A stretch of DNA of 64,000 bases from CF-46 sp963760735 (GCA_963760735.1 CAVXEB010000004.1:248001-312000); one strand, 5' to 3'; counted from the stretch's first letter, positions 15,267 to 25,363 are shown. Notes: generated from the letters alone by a model not told the origin. Program-made: numbers and translations.

Positions 15267-17744
15267 TCAGAGCAGGCTGTCGGGGTCGACGTCGACCGAC
15301 CATGGCGGCTCGAGGCCGCCGTCGAGCAGCGCCCGGGGGTCCGAACCGCGAAGGACGACGTTCCAGCGCCATCGGTCCGCCCGTCGCGCGATGTAGGCGG
15401 GCGCAGGCCCGAGGACGACCGTGTCGCTGCCCCGCTCCACCGCCCGGGCCCGGAGCCGCTCGACCATCGCGGCGCCCTCGCGCTCGGCGGCCTCGCGGTC
15501 CGGCAACGCGACGGTCAGCTTCACGAACGCCCCGAATGGCGGCGACGCGAACCGGCGGCGGAGGTCGAGCTCGGTGTCGTAGAACCGTGCCGCGTCGTCC
15601 GTCGCGACCGCCTGGATCGCCGGATGGTCGGGCTGGTAGGACTGGATGATCGCGAGGCCGGTTCGGTCGCCCCGGCCGGCGCGGCCGGCCGCCTGCGCCA
15701 GGAGCTGGTAGGTCCGCTCCGCGGCGCGCTCATCCGGCAGGTTCAGCGCGACGTCGGCGGACACGACGCCGACGAGCGTGACCGCCGGGATGTCGAGGCC
15801 CTTCGTCACGAGGCTCGTCCCGACGAGGACGTCGAGCACGCCGCCGGCGAACGCGTCCACGACCCGCTCGGCAGCGCCGCGCCGTTCGATGACGTCCCGG
15901 TCCAGCCGGCCCACCCGCAGCCCCGGGAACCGCCGCCGGACCTCCTCCTCGACCCGTTGCGTCCCGCCGCCGAGGTAGCGGATCCTCGGCGAGCCGCAGT
16001 TGGGACAGCGCGTCGCGATCGGCGTCGCCCGGCCGCAGTGATGGCAGCGGAGGGTCGTCCCGGCCTGGTGGTAGACGAGCGGCCGCTCGCATTCCGGGCA
16101 GGTCTGGACGTGCCCGCAATCGCGGCACAGGACGACTGACGCGGTCCCGCGGCGGTTGATCGTGAGGATCGCCTGGTCACCCGCCTCGCGGTCCATGGCC
16201 GTGATCGCGGCGACGAGCCGATCCGAGAGAAGCCCGCGGTTGCCGGCCTTGAGCTCCTCGCGGAGGTCGACGACCTCGATCCGAGGTCGCGCGCCGGTCG
16301 GCCGGGCCGGCAGGACCACCCGCCGGTAGCGCCCGTCACGCGCCCGACCCATCAATTCGACCGACGGGGTCGCGCTGCCGAGCACGACCGCCGCGCCGGC
16401 CAGCTCCGCGAGCCGGATCGCCGTGTCGCGGGCCTGGAGCCGCGGCGTCCGGTCGCTCTTGTAGGCAGCATCGTGCTCCTCGTCGACGACGATCAGACCG
16501 ACGTCGGCAAGCGGCGCCACGACCGCGAGCCGCGTCCCGACCACGACATCGACGTCGCCGCTCCGGATCCGCCGCCACTCGTCGGCTCGCTCGCCCTCGC
16601 CCAGTCCGGAGTGGAGGAGCGCAACGCGGGCGTCGAGATCCGCTCGCAGCCGGTCGACGAGGGGCAGGGCCAGGGCGATCTCCGGGACGAGCAGGAGGGC
16701 CGGCCGGCCACGCTCCAACGACTCGACGATCGCCTCGACGTAGATCGCGGTCTTGCCGCCGCCCGTCACGCCGTCGAGGAGGACCGGCTGCGGATCGCCG
16801 GCGACGACCGCCGCGCGGATGACCGCGACGGCATCGGCCTGGGCGTCAGTGAGCACGGCGCCGTCGGGTCGACCTCCCCGCAGACCCGGCGGCCGGGCGT
16901 CGAGCGGTCGCCGAGGCCGTTCCCGGATCTCGATCTCGACGAGCCCGCGGCGAGCGAGCGACGCCAGGGCCGCGGTTCCGTGCCGGTCGCCGAGGCCCGC
17001 CCCGGGCAGGCCCGAGCCGGCCGGATCCGGCGCGTCGGCCAGGAGCTCCGCCAGCACGCCGAGCTGTCGCGGGCCGAGCGGGCGTCCGGGCGCCCGATCG
17101 CCGGTGGCCGCACCCGTCGCCGTCGCTACCCCGGCGCCGGTCAGCCGGACCCAGCGCTCGTATCGCGGACCGGCGCCGGCGGCGAGGAGCGTCCAGTCGA
17201 GGGTGACGAGGCCGCGGTCGGCGAGCGAGCGGAGGCGGCGAAGCAGTCCTGCCCGGCCCTCCACCGAGACGAGGTCGCGCACGGGCCGCTGCCCGCGACC
17301 CAGCTGGTCGAGCAGGTCCCGATCGCCCGCGATGAGGTCGTCGGGCGCGTCGGTCGCCGTCCGCTCGGCGAGGAGCTCGAGACGCTCGAGGAGGCCCGGC
17401 GGCAGCATCGCCCGGACGACGATCGCCGGGGGCGCGAGGTAGTGGTCCGCGATCCATCCGGCGAGGCTCAGCGAGAGCGCGGGGAGGAGCGGTCCGTCGG
17501 AACGGACACGCGACGCGATCGGCTTGGCCGTGATCCCGTCCGGCGGCGGGGCGTCCCCGAGCACGACCGCGACCGCCTGGCGACGACCGAACTCGACGAG
17601 GACGGCTTCGCCCGGTTCCAGGTCCTCGAGCTCCGGCGGCACGACGTACGTGTAGCGGCGGATCCCGCCACCGCCCGCGGCGTCGATCGCGACCGCGACA
17701 TGGCGCGCCGCCGACGTCGGGACGTCGAGCATCGCGTCCATCAC
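15267..17744 (-). CDS. priA: Primosomal replication-restart helicase PriA
   Basis: Reloads the replisome at abandoned forks. 825 residues: an N-terminal DNA-binding domain (YTYVVPPELEDLEPGEAVLVEFG), Walker A LDGVTGGGKTAIY, the DEEH box followed by DAAYKSD, and SATPSVE. The zinc-binding cysteines are CRDCGHVQTCPECERP and CHHCG...CPNCGS (two paired clusters). The helicase C-terminal motifs TKGLDIP and QAAGRAGRGD are present. The start has two adjacent Met codons and I took the first. It lies 4 bases beyond gmk and heads downstream of the gmk group. Confidence 0.96.
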   Translation of the reverse strand: MMDAMLDVPTSAARHVAVAIDAAGGGGIRRYTYVVPPELEDLEPGEAVLVEFGRRQAVAVVLGDAPPPDGITAKPIASRVRSDGPLLPALSLSLAGWIADHYLAPPAIVVRAMLPPGLLERLELLAERTATDAPDDLIAGDRDLLDQLGRGQRPVRDLVSVEGRAGLLRRLRSLADRGLVTLDWTLLAAGAGPRYERWVRLTGAGVATATGAATGDRAPGRPLGPRQLGVLAELLADAPDPAGSGLPGAGLGDRHGTAALASLARRGLVEIEIRERPRRPLDARPPGLRGGRPDGAVLTDAQADAVAVIRAAVVAGDPQPVLLDGVTGGGKTAIYVEAIVESLERGRPALLLVPEIALALPLVDRLRADLDARVALLHSGLGEGERADEWRRIRSGDVDVVVGTRLAVVAPLADVGLIVVDEEHDAAYKSDRTPRLQARDTAIRLAELAGAAVVLGSATPSVELMGRARDGRYRRVVLPARPTGARPRIEVVDLREELKAGNRGLLSDRLVAAITAMDREAGDQAILTINRRGTASVVLCRDCGHVQTCPECERPLVYHQAGTTLRCHHCGRATPIATRCPNCGSPRIRYLGGGTQRVEEEVRRRFPGLRVGRLDRDVIERRGAAERVVDAFAGGVLDVLVGTSLVTKGLDIPAVTLVGVVSADVALNLPDERAAERTYQLLAQAAGRAGRGDRTGLAIIQSYQPDHPAIQAVATDDAARFYDTELDLRRRFASPPFGAFVKLTVALPDREAAEREGAAMVERLRARAVERGSDTVVLGPAPAYIARRADRWRWNVVLRGSDPRALLDGGLEPPWSVDVDPDSLL

Positions 17745-17748
17745 GAGC

Positions 17749-18474
17749 TCAGACGCGGACGCGCCGCGTCGGGTGGAGGCGATGCTGCTCGGCGATGACC
17801 TGCTCGATGCGGGAGGCCGTCTGCTCGACCTGGCCGGTCTCGTTCGTCTCGACGTGGTCGTAGTCGCCCTGGCGCGCCAGCTCGAGCGCGGCGTTCCCTT
17901 GGCGGATCTCGAGCTCGTCCGCCGTCTCCGTGGCGCGGGTCCGGAGGCGCTGGAACAGCGCTTCCATCGTCGGCGGGACGACGAAGATCAGGAACGCCTG
18001 CGTCACCTGCTCCTTGACGACCTGGGCGCCCTGGACGTCGATCTTCAGGATCACGTCCTTGCCGACCGCGAGCGCGGCCCGGACCTGGTCACGCGGCGAG
18101 CCGTACCAGTTCCCGTGGACCTCGTTCGCCTCGAGGAAGCCTCGCCGCTCCCGGATCCGGAGGAACTCGTCGCGGCTGACGAAGTGGTAGTCGACGCCGT
18201 CGACCTCGCCGGCTCGCGGCGTTCGCGTGGTCAGGGTCACGACGTAGTGGCGCGCGTTCTCGCGGCCCTCCTTGCGCTCGGCCTGGCGCATCGCGTCGAT
18301 GATCGTGTCCTTCCCGACCCCGGACGGGCCCGAGATGATGATGAGCATCGCGCCCGGCGCGCCGTCGATCGTGTAGTCGGGGCGACCCGGATCGTCCGAG
18401 ACGTGGCCGTCGCCGACGATTGCCTCGTCGGGCGGCAGGCCGGGGCCGTCGTCCGGCGGCCGCTCGTCGCTCAT
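17749..18474 (-). CDS. gmk: Guanylate kinase
   Basis: Phosphorylates GMP to GDP with ATP. The P-loop ISGPSGVGKDT begins near residue 47. The GMP-binding stretch TTRTPRAGEVDGVDYHFVSRDEF and LKIDVQGA follow. The 241 residues include a 40-residue acidic, Pro-rich N-terminal extension absent from typical Gmk (about 205). The annotated ATG overlaps the rluD-type gene by the ATGA rule, which supports the long form even though an internal start (MLIIISGPSG) would give a normal-sized enzyme. Confidence 0.94.
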   Translation of the reverse strand: MSDERPPDDGPGLPPDEAIVGDGHVSDDPGRPDYTIDGAPGAMLIIISGPSGVGKDTIIDAMRQAERKEGRENARHYVVTLTTRTPRAGEVDGVDYHFVSRDEFLRIRERRGFLEANEVHGNWYGSPRDQVRAALAVGKDVILKIDVQGAQVVKEQVTQAFLIFVVPPTMEALFQRLRTRATETADELEIRQGNAALELARQGDYDHVETNETGQVEQTASRIEQVIAEQHRLHPTRRVRV

Positions 18475-19454
18475 CGGCGACCCTCCGGACCGGCGAGGTC
18501 GTGGGGGCCGGCGCGGAGACCGACGAGGACCCGCTCCAGCTCGTCGGGGAGCGGTGCCTCCGCCCGGATCAGGCTGCCGTCGCTCGGCGACGTGAGCTGG
18601 AGCCGCCAGGCGTGCAGGAACAGGCGCTCGAGGGGCGCCCCGGACGGACCGGGTCGCGGGCCGCGGCGCGACGTCCCCGTCCCGTACACGGGATCCCCCG
18701 CGACCGGATGGCCGATCGCGTCGAGGTGGACGCGGATCTGGTGCGTCCGGCCGGTCACGAGGTCCAGCTCCAGCAGCGTCCAGCCGGTGAACCGCTCCCG
18801 CACCCGGTAGCCGGTCGTCGAGGCCCGCCCGTCGGGGACCACCGCCATCCGGGTCCGGTGCTTCGGGTCGCGCCCGATCGGGGCCTCGATCCGGCCCACC
18901 TCGGCGGCGACCTCCCCGAGGACGAGGGCGAGGTACGTCTTCTTGATCCGGCGCGCCTTCAGCTGAGCCATCAGCGAGTGCTGGGCGGCGTCCGTCCGGG
19001 CGACCATCAGCAGACCGCTCGTGTCGCGGTCGAGGCGATGGACGATCCCGGGCCGTTGAACGCCCGCGATGCCACCGAACCCGCCGGGTGCATGGGCGAG
19101 CAGCGCGTTCACGAGCGTGTCGCCCGCGTGACCGGCCGATGGATGGACGACCAGGCCCGCCGGCTTGTCGACGATCAGCAGGTCCGCGTCCTCGTGGACG
19201 ACGCGGACCGGGATGTCCGGCGCCGGTGCCAGATCCAGCGGCTCGGGCTCCGGCACGACGAGGCGCAGCTCCGCCCCCGGCCCGATCACGGCGTTGGCCT
19301 TGAGCGGCAGCCCATCGGCCGTCAGGTTGCCCGCCGAGATCAGCTTCTGGACGTGGCTTCGCGACAGGCCGGTCACGTCGGCGACATACCGGTCAACGCG
19401 CTGGAGCGCGGCACCCGGTGGGACCTCGAGCGTGTGGATGCCCGGTCCGGTCAC
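18471..19454 (-). CDS. rluD: RluA-family pseudouridine synthase (RluD-like)
   Basis: Converts uridine to pseudouridine in rRNA or tRNA. An N-terminal S4 RNA-binding domain (RVDRYVADVTGLSRSHVQKL) is followed by the catalytic domain with HRLDRDTSGLLMVA, whose Asp is the nucleophile, and the GRTHQIRVHL motif. 327 residues, normal for RluD. The GTG start overlaps the lspA stop as GTGA. The lspA-rluD pair is conserved in many bacteria. The exact target uridine cannot be told from sequence. Confidence 0.92.
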   Translation of the reverse strand: MTGPGIHTLEVPPGAALQRVDRYVADVTGLSRSHVQKLISAGNLTADGLPLKANAVIGPGAELRLVVPEPEPLDLAPAPDIPVRVVHEDADLLIVDKPAGLVVHPSAGHAGDTLVNALLAHAPGGFGGIAGVQRPGIVHRLDRDTSGLLMVARTDAAQHSLMAQLKARRIKKTYLALVLGEVAAEVGRIEAPIGRDPKHRTRMAVVPDGRASTTGYRVRERFTGWTLLELDLVTGRTHQIRVHLDAIGHPVAGDPVYGTGTSRRGPRPGPSGAPLERLFLHAWRLQLTSPSDGSLIRAEAPLPDELERVLVGLRAGPHDLAGPEGRR

Positions 19455-20110
19455 CGCCGGGCCGCCGGGTCGTCCGGGGGCGGCTCGACGTCCTCGTCCC
19501 AGGGGTCCTCGTCGCCCTCCACGCTGGGCGTCGGGGATCGCCGCGCCTTGCCGGCCTCGTCCCCAGCTGGCGGCGTCCCGCCGTCGACGAGTGACGGCCG
19601 GATCGCCGCGATGAACAGGAGGAGGATCGCGAGGCTGATCGCTGAGTCGGCCACGTTGAACGTGTAGAACCGGGTCGAGCCGATCCCGACGTCCACGAAG
19701 TCGACGACATAGCCGAGCCGGAGCCGGTCGACCATGTTCCCGACCGCGCCGCCCAGGAGCAGCCCGAGGGTCACCGTCAGGTAGAGGCTCGTGCCCGCAC
19801 GCGCCTCGTAGATGACGATCAGCGCGATGACCACGAGCGAGACGATCCCGAACATCGCGGCGTTGTCCTTGAACAGCCCGAACAGCGCGCCCGAGTTCTG
19901 GCCGAAGACGATCCGGAGATACTCGCCGATCACCTGGATCGACTCGCCCGGCGAGAGGTTCGAGGTGACCGCCGCCTTCGCGAGCTGGTCGACGATCACG
20001 ACGCCGAAGGCGAGCCCGAAGAAGATCGCCCAGCGCGCCATCCGACCGAGCGCCCCGCGGGTGGCGGTCGCCGCCACCGGCGGCGTTCGCGGGCTGGTCG
20101 ACTCGGTCAC
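19451..20110 (-). CDS. lspA: Lipoprotein signal peptidase
   Basis: Aspartic membrane protease that cleaves prolipoprotein signal peptides. Four membrane spans are visible. The catalytic pair lies in VGNMVDRLRLGYVVDFVD and FNVADSAI (Asp of NxxDR and of NVAD). GTG 20110 overlaps the ileS stop as GTGA, so it is coupled to ileS. The 219-residue length includes an N-terminal Thr/Ala-rich leader and a 50-residue charged, Pro-rich C-terminal tail that LspA normally lacks. ileS-lspA-rluD is a common order. Confidence 0.93.
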   Translation of the reverse strand: MTESTSPRTPPVAATATRGALGRMARWAIFFGLAFGVVIVDQLAKAAVTSNLSPGESIQVIGEYLRIVFGQNSGALFGLFKDNAAMFGIVSLVVIALIVIYEARAGTSLYLTVTLGLLLGGAVGNMVDRLRLGYVVDFVDVGIGSTRFYTFNVADSAISLAILLLFIAAIRPSLVDGGTPPAGDEAGKARRSPTPSVEGDEDPWDEDVEPPPDDPAARR

Positions 20111-23100
20111 GAGGCCGGTCCCGTCGTGCGTCGAAGGGCGATCGTGACCGGCCCGGCGGTCAGGGCCAGGTCCGCGTGGGTCGTCACGGTCCCGGCGGGC
20201 ACCGGCGAGCGGTGGACGGCGTCGGCGAGCACCTCCTCCGCGACCGCTGCGAGGTGAGCCGCGACATCGTCCGCGAGGCCGTCGACCCACAGCTCGATCC
20301 GGTCGTCGAGGGCGAGCCCGGCGTCCTTGCGAAGGTCCTGGATCGCGCGCTGGAGCTCACGCGCGTCTCCCTCGGCGCGGAGCTCGTCCGTGAGCTGAGT
20401 GTCGATGACGACCACGAGGCCTTCGTTGTGGGCGACTGCGGTGCCCGGCCTCGGGCTCGCGAGGATCTCGACCTCGTCGGGCGCGAGCGTGACGCCGCCG
20501 AGCGTGACCGACCCGTCCGGGTGGAACTCGACCGCGTTCTCGCGCGCGGCGGCCATGATCGCGGGGATCGCGGAGCCGTGCTTCCTGCCGATCCTGGGCA
20601 GGAGTGGCTTCACCCGCCGCTCGACCAGCTCGGACTCGTCGCCGATCAGCTCCACCGAGCGGACGTTGACCTCGTCCCGGACCAGGTCGATCAGCGCGTC
20701 GCGGTCCGGCAGGTCGCCCCCGGGCAGCGCCAGCCACATCCGGGCGAGCGGCTGGCGGGTCCGGATGCCGGCCGAGCCGCGCAGCGTCCGGGCGAGCTCG
20801 ACGGCGGTCCGGGCCGTCTCCATCGCTTGCTCCAGCGCGACGTCGCGGGCGGGAGCGAGCTCGTCGGCCGGCCAACGCGTGAGATGGACCGAATCCGGAG
20901 CGCCATCGAGGTCGACGGACAGGTTCCCGTAGATCGCATCCGTGAGGAACGGCAGGAGGGGCGCGGCAAACCGGCTGAGTGCGAGGAGCGTGGCGTGGAG
21001 CGTCGCGAACGCGCACGCGCGATCGGCCCCGTCGTCGTTCCTCGAGAACCGCTTCCGCGACAGGCGGAGGTACCAGGTCGAGAGGTCGTCGATGAACGTC
21101 GAGATCGCCCGGCTCGCCCCGACCGCGTCGACGTCGTCCAGCCGGTCCCGGACGATTGCGGCGGTGGCCGCCGCCCGTGACCGGATCCAGCGATCGAGGA
21201 CCGTCCCGCCGGAGACCGCGGACGCCGCAAGCGATGCGTCGGCTGTCCAGCCCGCCAGACGGGCATAGGTCACCAGGAACGCGTACACGTTCCAGAGGAC
21301 CAGCAGCTCGCGTCGCGCCTCGTCCGCGGCGTGCCAGCCGAAGTTGATGTTCTCCTCGGGTCGGGCCTTGGCGAACAGCCAGCGCATGACGTCGACGCCC
21401 ATCCGCTCGGCAGCCTCGTCGAAGTCGATCGCGTTGCCCGAGCTCTTGTGCATCGGCCGGCCGTCCTCGCCGAACACGAGGGCGTAGCCGAAGATCGTCC
21501 TGAACGGCGGCTCGCGACGGAGGACGGTCGACATCGCCAGCATCGAGTAGAACCAGTTGCGGAACTGGCCGGGGAAGCTCTCGGTGATGAAGTCGGCCGG
21601 GAACCACTCGCGCCAGTAGTCCGGCTCCTCGCGGAAGTGGAGCGTCGAGAACGGCACGATCCCCGCGTCCAGCCAGGGGTTGCCGACGTCCTTGATCCGC
21701 TCGACCGGCTCGCCGCAGGACGGGCAGGCGATCGTCACCGCGTCCACGTACGGCCGATGCGGCGTGTGGCCCTCGAAGGCGTCCCAGCCGGCGACCGCGC
21801 GTTCGTGGAGCTCCTCGCGACCGCCGACGACGTCGAATGTCCCGCACGACCTGCAGTCGTAGATCGGCAGCGCCAGCCCCCAGTAGCGCTTCTTGCTGAT
21901 CATCCAGTCGTGCATGTTCAGGAGCCAGTCGAGCTCCCGGTCATAGCCGAAGCCGGGGATCCAGCGGATCTCGTCGACGACCTCCATGATCTGGTACCGG
22001 AGGCTGGCGTCGACCTCCGCCTTCGTGAGATCGGCCCGCGGCCGGTCGTAGACCGGGCCCATGTCGATGTACCACTCGTCGACGAGCCGGAAGACGAGCG
22101 GCGTGCCGCACCGCCAGCAGTGCGGATAGCGGTGGTGATAGGGCTCGAGGCAGTAGAAGCGTCCCTCGCGCTTCAGGTGCTCGACGATCGGATCCGTGAC
22201 GTCGCGGACGTCACGCCCGGTCAGGGCGCCGAACCCGTCGATGACGATGCCGCTCTCGTCGAGCGGCGCGATCATCGGCAGACCGAGCGCCTTGCCGAGC
22301 GCGAAATCCTCGGCGCCGCAGCCCGGGGCGATGTGGACGATCCCGGTCCCCTCTTCCTCGCCGACCTGGTCCCAGGCGACGACACGGTGCTCGTAAGGGG
22401 CCTCGGCGGCGATCGGCGACGCGCCGGCGGCGAATGCCGTGCGGACGGCCGGGAGCTCGTCGAACGGACCCGCATACCGCCAGCCCACCAGGTCCGTGCC
22501 GGGCCGCTCCTCGAGGACCTCGAACGGCCCGGAGAGCGCCTGCTTGAGCGTCCCCTTGCCGAGCCAGTGCACGGCGTCGCCCTGGCGGACCTTGACGTAC
22601 CGGAGCTGCTCGCCGACCGCGGCCGCGACGTTCGAGGTCAGCGTCCACGGCGTCGTCGTCCAGACGAGGAGGTCCTCCCCCGGCCGGTCGACGAGGGGGA
22701 ACCGGACCGTCAGTCCGGGGTCCTCCCGATCGGCGTAGCCCTCGTTCATCTCCATCTGCGAGATGCCGGTCCCGCAGCGGGCGCACCACGGCATCGTGTC
22801 GTGGCCCTTGTACAGCCAGCCCCGGCGGTGGCACTCCTTCAGGAAGCCCCAGATCAGGTCGTTGTTCTCGTTGCTGAACGTGAAGTAGCTGCCGCCGAGG
22901 TCCGGCATCCCGAGCCGCCCGACCAGCATCTCGACGGTGTCGGTGACCGGTCCGCGCGGCCCCTCGATCGTCGCGACCGCCGAGGGCTCGACGGCGAGCA
23001 GGTCGCGCAGCCGGAGCAGCTCGTCGGGATCGTTCCAGTCCATCCACATCCCGAGGCGGATGCTCTGCTCGGTCTGGCGGGCGGCGAACGTCAGGACCCG

Positions 23101-23466
23101 CTGCTTGCAGAGCGAGACGAACTCCGCGATCCCGTGCTCCTCGATGTCGCGCTTGCTCGTGAAGCCGAGGTCGCGCTCGACGTTGACCTCGACCCACAGC
23201 CCCTGGCAGTCGAAGCCGTTCTGCCAGCGCTGATTCTCGCCGAGCATGGCGTGGAACCGCTGGTACACGTCCTTGTAGGCACGACCCCAGGCGTGGTGGA
23301 CGCCCATCGGGTTGTTCGCGGTAATGGGACCGTCGAGGAAGCTCCAGCGTGGCCCGTCCGCGTTCTGGGCGCGGAGTCGCTCGAACGTCCGACGCTCGCG
23401 CCATTCGGCGAGGATCTCGTGCTCCTGCGCGACGAGGTCGGGCTTCGCGTTGACAGGTCGGAACAT
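20107..23466 (-). CDS. ileS: Isoleucyl-tRNA synthetase, variant signature motifs
   Basis: Class I synthetase charging tRNA-Ile, 1119 residues. The HIGH-equivalent region reads NNPMGVHHAWG and the KMSKS loop reads RPMHKSSGN, so the first Lys is Pro and Ser is His, while the catalytic second Lys and Ser remain. Editing-domain motifs (WTTTPWTLTSN) and the C-terminal anticodon-binding region are present, as are two Cys pairs (CARCGTG; CRSCG). The same variant occurs in a recognised subgroup annotated as a class I tRNA ligase, so specificity for Ile is likely but by homology only. It is the first gene of the ileS-lspA-rluD-gmk-priA run. Confidence 0.9.
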   Translation of the reverse strand: MFRPVNAKPDLVAQEHEILAEWRERRTFERLRAQNADGPRWSFLDGPITANNPMGVHHAWGRAYKDVYQRFHAMLGENQRWQNGFDCQGLWVEVNVERDLGFTSKRDIEEHGIAEFVSLCKQRVLTFAARQTEQSIRLGMWMDWNDPDELLRLRDLLAVEPSAVATIEGPRGPVTDTVEMLVGRLGMPDLGGSYFTFSNENNDLIWGFLKECHRRGWLYKGHDTMPWCARCGTGISQMEMNEGYADREDPGLTVRFPLVDRPGEDLLVWTTTPWTLTSNVAAAVGEQLRYVKVRQGDAVHWLGKGTLKQALSGPFEVLEERPGTDLVGWRYAGPFDELPAVRTAFAAGASPIAAEAPYEHRVVAWDQVGEEEGTGIVHIAPGCGAEDFALGKALGLPMIAPLDESGIVIDGFGALTGRDVRDVTDPIVEHLKREGRFYCLEPYHHRYPHCWRCGTPLVFRLVDEWYIDMGPVYDRPRADLTKAEVDASLRYQIMEVVDEIRWIPGFGYDRELDWLLNMHDWMISKKRYWGLALPIYDCRSCGTFDVVGGREELHERAVAGWDAFEGHTPHRPYVDAVTIACPSCGEPVERIKDVGNPWLDAGIVPFSTLHFREEPDYWREWFPADFITESFPGQFRNWFYSMLAMSTVLRREPPFRTIFGYALVFGEDGRPMHKSSGNAIDFDEAAERMGVDVMRWLFAKARPEENINFGWHAADEARRELLVLWNVYAFLVTYARLAGWTADASLAASAVSGGTVLDRWIRSRAAATAAIVRDRLDDVDAVGASRAISTFIDDLSTWYLRLSRKRFSRNDDGADRACAFATLHATLLALSRFAAPLLPFLTDAIYGNLSVDLDGAPDSVHLTRWPADELAPARDVALEQAMETARTAVELARTLRGSAGIRTRQPLARMWLALPGGDLPDRDALIDLVRDEVNVRSVELIGDESELVERRVKPLLPRIGRKHGSAIPAIMAAARENAVEFHPDGSVTLGGVTLAPDEVEILASPRPGTAVAHNEGLVVVIDTQLTDELRAEGDARELQRAIQDLRKDAGLALDDRIELWVDGLADDVAAHLAAVAEEVLADAVHRSPVPAGTVTTHADLALTAGPVTIALRRTTGPAS

Positions 23467-23508
23467 CGGGCCTCGGGCTGGGGAAGGCGTTCAGGATTCG
23501 AAACCGCG

Positions 23509-23532
23509 TTCGAACAGGCGTCCGGGTATCCT
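23509..23532 (+). promoter_or_regulatory. Candidate promoter of the LCP gene
   Basis: TTCGA at 23509-23513, 13 bases, then TATCCT at 23527-23532, 7 bases before the ATG at 23540. The short distance predicts a leaderless or nearly leaderless mRNA. It resembles the CTCGA-TGCTA pattern seen at rpmB, rpsF and secG. Confidence 0.4.
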
Positions 23533-23539
23533 ACCCGCG

Positions 23540-25363
23540 ATGCAGCGCGCGCAGGAGTCGCGGCCGCGGGCGAAGTCCCCCTTCGTCGCCGCGTTCCTCT
23601 CCCTCCTCTTTCCGGGCCTTGGACACGCCTACGCGGGCGCGTACCAACGCGCCCTCGGGTTCGCCGCGCCGATGATCCTGGTCCTGGCGCTGGGCGCGGG
23701 CGTGTTCCTCCGGATGGATCCGCCGCAGCTCATCGCGTTCGTCCTGACGCCGTGGGTCCTGCCCGGCCTCTTCTTCGCCAACCTGATCGTGCTGATCTAC
23801 CGGCTCGTTGCGATCGTCGACTCGTACCGCGTGACCGTCTGGCTCAACGCGATGGCCGCCAACGCGGGCGGGCGGCTCGGGCGGCCCCGGCTCGTCTTCC
23901 ACCCGGTCTCCCTCGCCGGACTCTTCGCGGTGATCCTCGTGATGGCCGGCGGTCACGTTGTCATCGCCAGGTACGACCTCCAGGCGAACGACTTCCTCAG
24001 CGATCCGTGCGTCTTCATCACCGACCAGTCGCCCGATTCGTGCGACCAGACGCCGTCGACGTCGGACGTCGCCGGCGCCTCGAGCGGGCCCACCGACGAG
24101 CCGATCGACAGCCCGTCGCCGACGGACACGCCGCCGCCCGTCCAGGGCTCGGACCTGCCCGACGCGACGATCCCGCCGTGGGACGGGACGGACCGGTTGA
24201 ACATCCTCCTGATCGGATCGGACCAGCGGCCCGGCGACGGGACGTACAACACGGACACGCTGATCGTCGTCTCGATCGACCCGAAGACGAAGCAGGTCGC
24301 GATGTTCAGCCTCCCGCGCGACTCGACGAACATCCCACTCCCGGCGGGCCCGCTGTCGAACGCCTACGGCGGCGTCTACGACCGGAAGATCAACTCGCTC
24401 TTCACCGCCGTCCGCGGCCGCGGCGACCTCGTCCCGGGGACGAGCCGGACCCGCGGCTACAACGGGCTGAAGATGGTCCTCGGCAACCTCTACAAGCTCG
24501 ACATCAAGTACTTCGTCGAGGTGAACTTCACTGGCTTCAAGCGGGTCGTCGACGCGATGGGCGGGGTGACGATCAACGTCCAGGTGCCGGTCCTCGATGA
24601 CAACTATCCGAGCGACACCGGCCGATCGTCGCGGGTCTACATCCCCGCCGGCATCCAGCACATGACCGGGTCCGAGGCGCTCGTGTACGCCCGGTCGCGG
24701 CACGGCTCGGACGACTTCGACCGGGGCGCTCGTCAGCAGCGCGTCCTGACCTCGATCCGGGAGCAGGCCAACGTCGCGCAGCTGATCCCGCGGATCCCGG
24801 AGCTCCTCGCGGCCTTCAAGTCGACCGTCAAGACGGACATCCCGCAGAGCCAGCTCGCGAAGCTGGCGGGACTCGCAAGCACCGTCGACACGAAGAACAT
24901 CCGCTCCTACGTGTTCTCGTATCCGCGGTACGGGTCGCAGATCCTCGCGCCGATCTACAAGTACCTGCCCGACGTCACGAAGATCCGCTCGACCGTGGCG
25001 AACGCGTTCAAGGTCGACCCGCAGCTCGAGGACACCCGGGCGGCGATGGCCGAGGAGAACGCGTCGGTGTGGATCCTCAACGGCAGCGGCCGGCCGACCC
25101 AGGCCCAGAGTCTCGCCGGCTACCTCGCCTACTACGGCCTGATCGCCTCGGCTCCGAACGCGAAGGCCGATACGAACGGGGTCTCGGGCACGAGGATCGT
25201 CGTCTACAACGGCGCGGAGGCGGACCTCACCGAGACGATCGCCTTCCTCGAGGACACGTTCGACACGAAGGTGGTCCTCCAGGACGACCCGAAGATCCCG
25301 GTCGACATCGTCATCACGACGACGACCAGGACGAAGACGCTGACGCCGCCGCCCACGAGCTGA
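23540..25363 (+). CDS. LytR-CpsA-Psr (LCP) family cell-wall glycopolymer transferase
   Basis: Attaches teichoic-acid-like or other glycopolymers to peptidoglycan at the outer face of the membrane. The 607-residue protein has several N-terminal hydrophobic segments (about residues 12-140), a Ser/Pro/Asp linker, and the LCP catalytic domain, with LLIGSDQRPGDG, NTDTLIVVSIDP and the phosphate-binding MFSLPRDS. It ends with a LytR_C domain (VWILNGSG, GTRIVVYNG). Start ATG 23540 follows a TATCCT box. It diverges from ileS over 73 bp. Confidence 0.88.
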   Translation: MQRAQESRPRAKSPFVAAFLSLLFPGLGHAYAGAYQRALGFAAPMILVLALGAGVFLRMDPPQLIAFVLTPWVLPGLFFANLIVLIYRLVAIVDSYRVTVWLNAMAANAGGRLGRPRLVFHPVSLAGLFAVILVMAGGHVVIARYDLQANDFLSDPCVFITDQSPDSCDQTPSTSDVAGASSGPTDEPIDSPSPTDTPPPVQGSDLPDATIPPWDGTDRLNILLIGSDQRPGDGTYNTDTLIVVSIDPKTKQVAMFSLPRDSTNIPLPAGPLSNAYGGVYDRKINSLFTAVRGRGDLVPGTSRTRGYNGLKMVLGNLYKLDIKYFVEVNFTGFKRVVDAMGGVTINVQVPVLDDNYPSDTGRSSRVYIPAGIQHMTGSEALVYARSRHGSDDFDRGARQQRVLTSIREQANVAQLIPRIPELLAAFKSTVKTDIPQSQLAKLAGLASTVDTKNIRSYVFSYPRYGSQILAPIYKYLPDVTKIRSTVANAFKVDPQLEDTRAAMAEENASVWILNGSGRPTQAQSLAGYLAYYGLIASAPNAKADTNGVSGTRIVVYNGAEADLTETIAFLEDTFDTKVVLQDDPKIPVDIVITTTTRTKTLTPPPTS

